A DNA stretch of 44,164 nt from a virus. The stretch spans positions 1 through 44,164 of the IMG/VR virus record IMGVR_UViG_3300033151_000248; one strand, given 5' to 3'. Shown here one piece after another: positions 39,890-44,164 of this stretch (position 1 is the stretch's first letter; every line of letters starts with the position of its first letter). The notes under the pieces are model-generated. The model was not told the DNA's origin. It searched no databases and saw only the letters and a list, made by a program, of their open reading frames with translations. The position numbers and the translations under genes were made by a program.

Positions 39890-41113
39890 ATGGCACTAGT
39901 TGGTGGTTCTGGATGGGATCAAACAACCTCTCCAGGAACCGGTGAAATTGAATTCGCTTTAAAGAACTTTTATCTTCCAGGAATGGAAGAGCAGAAAAAT
40001 AATGCTCGTGTTCTGCTAGCGGTAGTTGAACGCAACGAGAAAGATGTTTCCGGTAGTTACGCGTATGTTCCTGTGTTGCTTCAGCGCAACTGGGGCATCG
40101 GCATGCGCGCCAATCGTGCTCAGCTTCCTACGGCGGGAGCTCAGGGCGGTGAGCGTGCTCAGATCCCCATGAAGTACGCGTTTGGGCGCTTGCAGGTTAC
40201 TCTGCATGCGATGACTGCCACCAAGAACGCACAAGGTGCGTATGATACCGTAATTGACGTGGAAACTGAAGGTTTGATGGAAGATCTTCCTAAGGATATC
40301 AACCGTCAACTTTATCTCGATAATACTGGAAAGCTTGCTGAAGTTTCGGGTATCTCCACCGATGCTATTACTTTCGATAATGCTACCATGGACGCTCCTA
40401 CGAACGCTAATGAGCTGACGAAGTATTTTGAGGTCGGCCAAAACATCGACTTCTATACTGGTGCTGCGTTAGCGGTAGCCTCTATCGTAGTATCAGTTGA
40501 TGATGCCGATACTATTACCATTACTACTGGTGATGGTGCGTCTGTAACTGCTAACGACTTTGCTTATCTTGCTGGAAATAAAGACCAGGAAATCACTGGT
40601 TTGCTTTCCATGGTTTCTGCTACGGGAACGTACGAAGGTATCAATCGTGCAACGGCCGGCAATGAGCGCTGGCAATCCAACGTTATTACTGGTTCTGGTG
40701 ACGTAACTGAAGAGGATATGCAGGCGATCTATACTGCTATCCAGAAAGCTTCGGGGATGTCGCCTAACTTGGCTGTTGGTACTTACGAATGGCGTGATCG
40801 ATACGCTGCAATTCTGCAGGCTGATCGCCGGTTCGTGAATACCATTGAGTACAAAGGTGGATTCAAGGGTCCAGAGTTCCACGGTCTGGGTATTGTTCCT
40901 GATACCGAGGCTCCTCGAGGACATTGTTTCTTCTTGAACACCGATTACATGTCCATTTACCAGCAGGCCGGTCTCCAGTTCATGGACGATGACGGCGCTA
41001 TCTTGTCTCGTGTGCCCAACTATGCGGCGTACGAAGCAATTCTTTATTGGTTCTTTGAGCTGGGATCCCGTCGAACCAACGTGCATGGACGTCTTTCCGG
41101 CTATAATCAGTAA
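39890..41113 (+). CDS. Major capsid protein
   Basis: The product is 407 aa, following the scaffold as in most tailed phages. The N-terminal arm and E-loop region (about 20-110) is followed by the A-domain with HGLGIVPDTEAPRGHCFFLN and the C-terminal AYEAILYWFFELGSRRTNVHG, typical of HK97-fold proteins. Codon use differs from neighbours (many C- and G-ending codons such as CGC, ATC and CAG), as often in highly expressed genes. No maturation protease gene is seen. Confidence 0.85.
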   Translation: MALVGGSGWDQTTSPGTGEIEFALKNFYLPGMEEQKNNARVLLAVVERNEKDVSGSYAYVPVLLQRNWGIGMRANRAQLPTAGAQGGERAQIPMKYAFGRLQVTLHAMTATKNAQGAYDTVIDVETEGLMEDLPKDINRQLYLDNTGKLAEVSGISTDAITFDNATMDAPTNANELTKYFEVGQNIDFYTGAALAVASIVVSVDDADTITITTGDGASVTANDFAYLAGNKDQEITGLLSMVSATGTYEGINRATAGNERWQSNVITGSGDVTEEDMQAIYTAIQKASGMSPNLAVGTYEWRDRYAAILQADRRFVNTIEYKGGFKGPEFHGLGIVPDTEAPRGHCFFLNTDYMSIYQQAGLQFMDDDGAILSRVPNYAAYEAILYWFFELGSRRTNVHGRLSGYNQ

Positions 41114-41120
41114 TTAACTA

Positions 41121-41319
41121 TTGGACGGTCAAGATGGAAAATAAGAAACTCAACGAAGATCTGGGGCATGTCTTTTCACCGCGCTTCATTGATCCCACCT
41201 TCGTGGAAAATCTCCACGTGCTAGACCCGTGCCTTAATCCTCGATGGAACCCCAAGAAATGTCGTTGGGAAATCTGGCGAAAGTGCGCGTCAGGTTATCA
41301 GTATATCTTGACCGTCCAA
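41121..41319 (+). promoter_or_regulatory. 15-bp inverted repeat masking a start codon
   Basis: TTGGACGGTCAAGAT (41121-41135) is the perfect reverse complement of 41305-41319. The first arm contains the start of the next gene's ATG (41134) and replaces a usual ribosome site. In the mRNA the two arms could pair and hide the start. Confidence 0.6.
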
Positions 41320-41592
41320 ACTGTTAAAGGTGAGTATGCTCATCTAGATAATAGAGTATTTCAGAAGCTATTCTTGTCAGATACATCTAAGTACGCTAAT
41401 AAGTTTCAGTATATTCAAACTCTTCATTTAGAGGATGAAAAACTCGCTAAAATGAAAATCAAAGAGCAGGATGAGTTTGTTCGTGCATGCCATCGTGATT
41501 TAGCTCCAGTTTTGACTCGTAAGAGAACTGTAGTAGCAGATCCTAGAAAAGTCAAAGAACAGGAGAAAAGAGTAAATGACGCTTCGAGCTAA
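41134..41592 (+). CDS. 152-aa virion protein after the capsid gene
   Basis: The protein is basic and aromatic at its centre (NPRWNPKKCRWEIWRKCASG), then helical and charged to the end. The stop overlaps the next start by 17 bases. Position after the capsid gene suggests a head completion or connector (adaptor) protein. No family is recognised. Confidence 0.6.
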   Translation: MENKKLNEDLGHVFSPRFIDPTFVENLHVLDPCLNPRWNPKKCRWEIWRKCASGYQYILTVQTVKGEYAHLDNRVFQKLFLSDTSKYANKFQYIQTLHLEDEKLAKMKIKEQDEFVRACHRDLAPVLTRKRTVVADPRKVKEQEKRVNDASS

Positions 41593-42046
41593 GCAACTGG
41601 GATCCGACTATAAACTCGGTGAACAGATTATCAGAAAAGATGTAGTTAGTGTTACTACCACTACACAGTGTAAAGGTGTCTACATTGCTGGGTTCAAAAA
41701 GATCATTGTCACTGAGATAGGTATTCAAGCCTATTCATTGACTAGTGGCGGTACACCTGAACTTAGTGGTAGAATTAGCTATTCTAATACTTTAACTCTT
41801 GAAGCAGATGTAGTTTCTGGACCTACAACTATCTATACTAATCCTTCAGCTAACGATTTAACTGCAGCAGGCATGTCATTTACTCGTGAGAGAGGTGGCA
41901 TATTTACTATGGACCGTAATGATTACGGTGTATACGTAGCTGCTTCAAATGCTCATGTTGTGTTACTTCAAGTTCGAATCGTTCCTACAACGGTTACTGA
42001 CTGGGACGGGTATTTCTACTGCAAGTATGTAGTTGAGTATGTCTAA
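41576..42046 (+). CDS. Decoration or head-fibre-like virion protein A
   Basis: The product is 156 aa and beta-rich. It shares a clear layout with the next gene: IIVTEIGIQAYSL, then DLTAAGMSFTRERGG, then TVTDWDGYFYCKYV at the end. Such paired small beta proteins after the capsid and connector genes may decorate the head or form part of the tail tip. Confidence 0.6.
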   Translation: MTLRAKQLGSDYKLGEQIIRKDVVSVTTTTQCKGVYIAGFKKIIVTEIGIQAYSLTSGGTPELSGRISYSNTLTLEADVVSGPTTIYTNPSANDLTAAGMSFTRERGGIFTMDRNDYGVYVAASNAHVVLLQVRIVPTTVTDWDGYFYCKYVVEYV

Positions 42047-42528
42047 TGCCTCTTCTACATGATCCTAAGTCAAATGATCACTATCTTGGTGCTCAACAAC
42101 TCGAATATGACGCTTCAGGGGTTACCGCGAATGTTGCTGTAGCTATTCATCTTCCTTATAAATCAATTGTTATCCTTGAAGTAGGCTTACAAGCTCATAC
42201 TCTTGCAGGATCTACTCCTAGCGTTAGAGCTACTGTAGCGACTTTATCATCTTGGAATTGCGCTGCAGATCCGAGTGGCGCAGCACCTACAGGGCATACT
42301 CTAACTTTTAATACTGATCAGATAACTGCTGCTGGTATAGTTATAGCAAGAAATCCTAGAGGTGTAGCTTTTGTTGATCGGCTCCTAACTAAAAATCAAA
42401 CAGGACAAATAGTACCCACTGATCCTGATCTTAATATTGGTAAGCTCAGACTATTATTTTCTATAGCGAGTGGTACTGTAAGCGATTGGTCTGGTAAAAT
42501 GTGGGTTAAGTACACTACTTACATCTAA
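42046..42528 (+). CDS. Decoration or head-fibre-like virion protein B (paralogue)
   Basis: The product is 160 aa. Segments IVILEVGLQAHTL, QITAAGIVIARNPRG and TVSDWSGKMWVKYT align with those of protein A in the same order and spacing, so the two genes are a tandem duplication that has diverged. It is coupled to both neighbours by TAATG. Confidence 0.6.
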   Translation: MPLLHDPKSNDHYLGAQQLEYDASGVTANVAVAIHLPYKSIVILEVGLQAHTLAGSTPSVRATVATLSSWNCAADPSGAAPTGHTLTFNTDQITAAGIVIARNPRGVAFVDRLLTKNQTGQIVPTDPDLNIGKLRLLFSIASGTVSDWSGKMWVKYTTYI

Positions 42529-44164
42529 TGCCAAATATAACTCACGGTCCAGTTTTAGGAGCAGTAACCGATACTGAGATAAAGGTATGGGCTGCTTCTG
42601 ATATTTCTGATTATATGACCGTTGAGTACGTGGAATACGGGAATCCATTTCCTGGTACGGATGTAACCGCAACTGTAAAATTAGCTTATAATGTTAACCA
42701 AATAAAATTAACTGGTTTGACGCCTGGCACTAGATATTCTTATCGTGTTAAAACTAGTACTAGCGATATTGAAGGACCTTACGATTTTTGGACGATGCCT
42801 GAAGAAGGTGGTGAATACCACACTTATATATGCTCAGATTCACATTTTAGTCCTGCTATGTTTGATCCAGCTATAAGTCCTTCATTTGGGTACGGACTAA
42901 GTTTTATGAATAACTTTAGAGCTATGCTTGAAGGTAGAGATAGCTCTATGGCGGCGGTTCTAATAGTTTACGGCGACTTGTTTATATCAGATGCTGATAA
43001 TTACTCTAAATTCTTTTCTGAACAAATGGATATGAGAGTTAATCCTTATGCTGTAACATACACTAATTGGTTCATGGAACTATTAAAATATGTTCCTTAT
43101 TATACTACATGGGATGATCATGATGGTCTCATGAACAACTGGTGTAAATTTACTGAGACACCAGGTATTGTAAATAGAGATATAGCTAAAGATATGTTTA
43201 CTCTGATGAATCCTATGCCTGATCTTGATGAGGATAATGGCGGTGGGATCGCTCATTCTATGCGGCTTGGGAATATTTTGTACTTAATGCTAGATGAGAG
43301 ATTTGATAAGGAACCTAATCCTGGAATTCTTGCGCCATACAGTATACTATGGCCAGATTATGCCCCAGCCGCAACTCTAGGCGCTAATCAAATGGCATGG
43401 TTGAGAGGTGTTCTACATAATAATTTAGATGCTGATCTTTTAGTTATTATATCTGCTCAAACATTTGTAGATAATACAGGTGCCATGGGCGGAGGAGCTG
43501 GTGCTAGACGAGATTCAATTGGAGCTTACAGTAAAGCGGAACGAACTGAACTAATACAGTATATACTTCAATCGACTTCATTTAAAGATCTTATTATTTT
43601 TACTGGTGATGATCATCGTGTAACAATAAGAACAAGAAATTGGTTGCATTCAAAGCAAGTTGATATCAATGATTTAAGTTATGATTATACTACTGTGCCT
43701 ACATGGCAACTCGGTGAGAGTATACTCTATGACTTTAAAGCTACTGTAGGAGCACAAGGTGGTACTCTTGGTAGTAACGCATTTAACGATCCGGGTGGTA
43801 ATCTCTATGACGATCTGGATCATCATGCTTACTATCAAATAAAAGTTGAATCTCAAAGAACTATCACTCAGTTTCATGTAGATCTTGTTCAAAGAGTAGT
43901 TGAATGGGATGATGTATTAGCTGAAACTGATTACTCTACTAGAGTTCCTTGGCACAAGACGTTTTTTGAAAGAGTAGATAAAGGGGAGCCAGCTCGAGTT
44001 CAATCAATTTATGAAACCCCGTTTGCTATTATTGATGCTGATTTTGAAGATGATACTCCTTTACTCCCAGTTCAAGGTTGGGACGATAAATCAAGAGCTA
44101 TCGCTAGAGACGATTTAGGCGCTCTCTTAACAGTAGATGATATAAGTTGTTTGCTGTCATCTCA
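42528..44164 (+). CDS. PhoD-like phosphodiesterase in the virion module, 3' end outside the window
   Basis: The frame opens at the ATG overlapping the previous stop (TAATG) and stays open for 545 codons to the last base. Residues 1-95 form a Fn3-like domain (THGPVLGAVTDTEIKVW), as in PhoD enzymes. The metallophosphatase signs follow: D104-S-H106, GD with Asp150, WDDHD (195-199) and GDDH (360-363). PhoD enzymes cleave phosphodiesters such as wall teichoic acid. Its place among virion genes, before a fibre when the map is closed, suggests a tail enzyme that cuts a phosphodiester-containing surface polymer. Truncated by the window; it may continue into a fibre. Confidence 0.75.
   Translation, partial: MPNITHGPVLGAVTDTEIKVWAASDISDYMTVEYVEYGNPFPGTDVTATVKLAYNVNQIKLTGLTPGTRYSYRVKTSTSDIEGPYDFWTMPEEGGEYHTYICSDSHFSPAMFDPAISPSFGYGLSFMNNFRAMLEGRDSSMAAVLIVYGDLFISDADNYSKFFSEQMDMRVNPYAVTYTNWFMELLKYVPYYTTWDDHDGLMNNWCKFTETPGIVNRDIAKDMFTLMNPMPDLDEDNGGGIAHSMRLGNILYLMLDERFDKEPNPGILAPYSILWPDYAPAATLGANQMAWLRGVLHNNLDADLLVIISAQTFVDNTGAMGGGAGARRDSIGAYSKAERTELIQYILQSTSFKDLIIFTGDDHRVTIRTRNWLHSKQVDINDLSYDYTTVPTWQLGESILYDFKATVGAQGGTLGSNAFNDPGGNLYDDLDHHAYYQIKVESQRTITQFHVDLVQRVVEWDDVLAETDYSTRVPWHKTFFERVDKGEPARVQSIYETPFAIIDADFEDDTPLLPVQGWDDKSRAIARDDLGALLTVDDISCLLSS

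Overview
The window looks like almost the whole genome of a lytic, short-tailed (podovirus-like) bacteriophage of about 44 kb, most likely from an environmental source. Late genes lie on the plus strand from 32.9 kb to the right edge and again from the left edge to 15.05 kb. Early and replication genes lie on the minus strand from 32.5 kb down to 15.1 kb. Both window edges fall inside virion genes of the late block, so the map is probably a circularly permuted or cut version of one genome. There is no integrase, tail sheath, tail-tube chaperone or recognisable tape measure. The host cannot be named. Promoters are ordinary sigma-70 type with extended -10 boxes, and the lysis cassette (3-TM holin, lipoprotein, M15-like peptidase) would suit a Gram-negative host, but this is inference.

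Late block, right part (32.9-44.2 kb): possible small terminase, large terminase, a multibranched RNA-like element, portal, scaffold, major capsid protein, two paralogous decoration-like proteins, and a PhoD-like phosphodiesterase cut by the window edge. Late block, left part (1-15 kb): the 3' part of a tail fibre, a propeller-like tail protein, several small virion proteins, a YkgJ/YcgN-type eight-cysteine protein, a trio of probable ejection proteins (240, 374 and 1614 aa), then the lysis genes. The 1614-aa protein contains a segment with the catalytic-loop spacing of a protein kinase. Almost every gene overlaps the next by 1-14 bases (TAATG, ATGA), so translation is tightly coupled.

Replication/nucleotide block (26.9 down to 15.1 kb, minus): one strong promoter drives an XRE-type regulator, an SNF2-like helicase, small proteins, a putative ssDNA-binding protein, a DnaG-type primase carrying an MCM-like OB/zinc domain, an MCM-like AAA+ helicase, a MazG/dUTPase-2 type pyrophosphatase, a SAM methyltransferase, a dNMP kinase joined to a uracil-DNA-glycosylase-like domain, a thymidylate-synthase-family enzyme, a family A DNA polymerase and a PD-(D/E)XK nuclease. 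In the ThyA-like enzyme the residue that selects dUMP (Asn177 in E. coli) is Asp, as in T4 dCMP hydroxymethylase. With the pyrophosphatase and the kinase this suggests that the phage makes modified cytosine DNA.

Early block (32.5 down to 26.9 kb, minus): about twenty small genes, several with zinc-binding cysteines and one ribbon-helix-helix regulator, driven by at least three promoters sharing GTGATATAAT. Between the early and late blocks lies a 403-bp imperfect palindrome in exact register (centre 32736). It includes both divergent promoters and is the most unusual DNA feature in the window.
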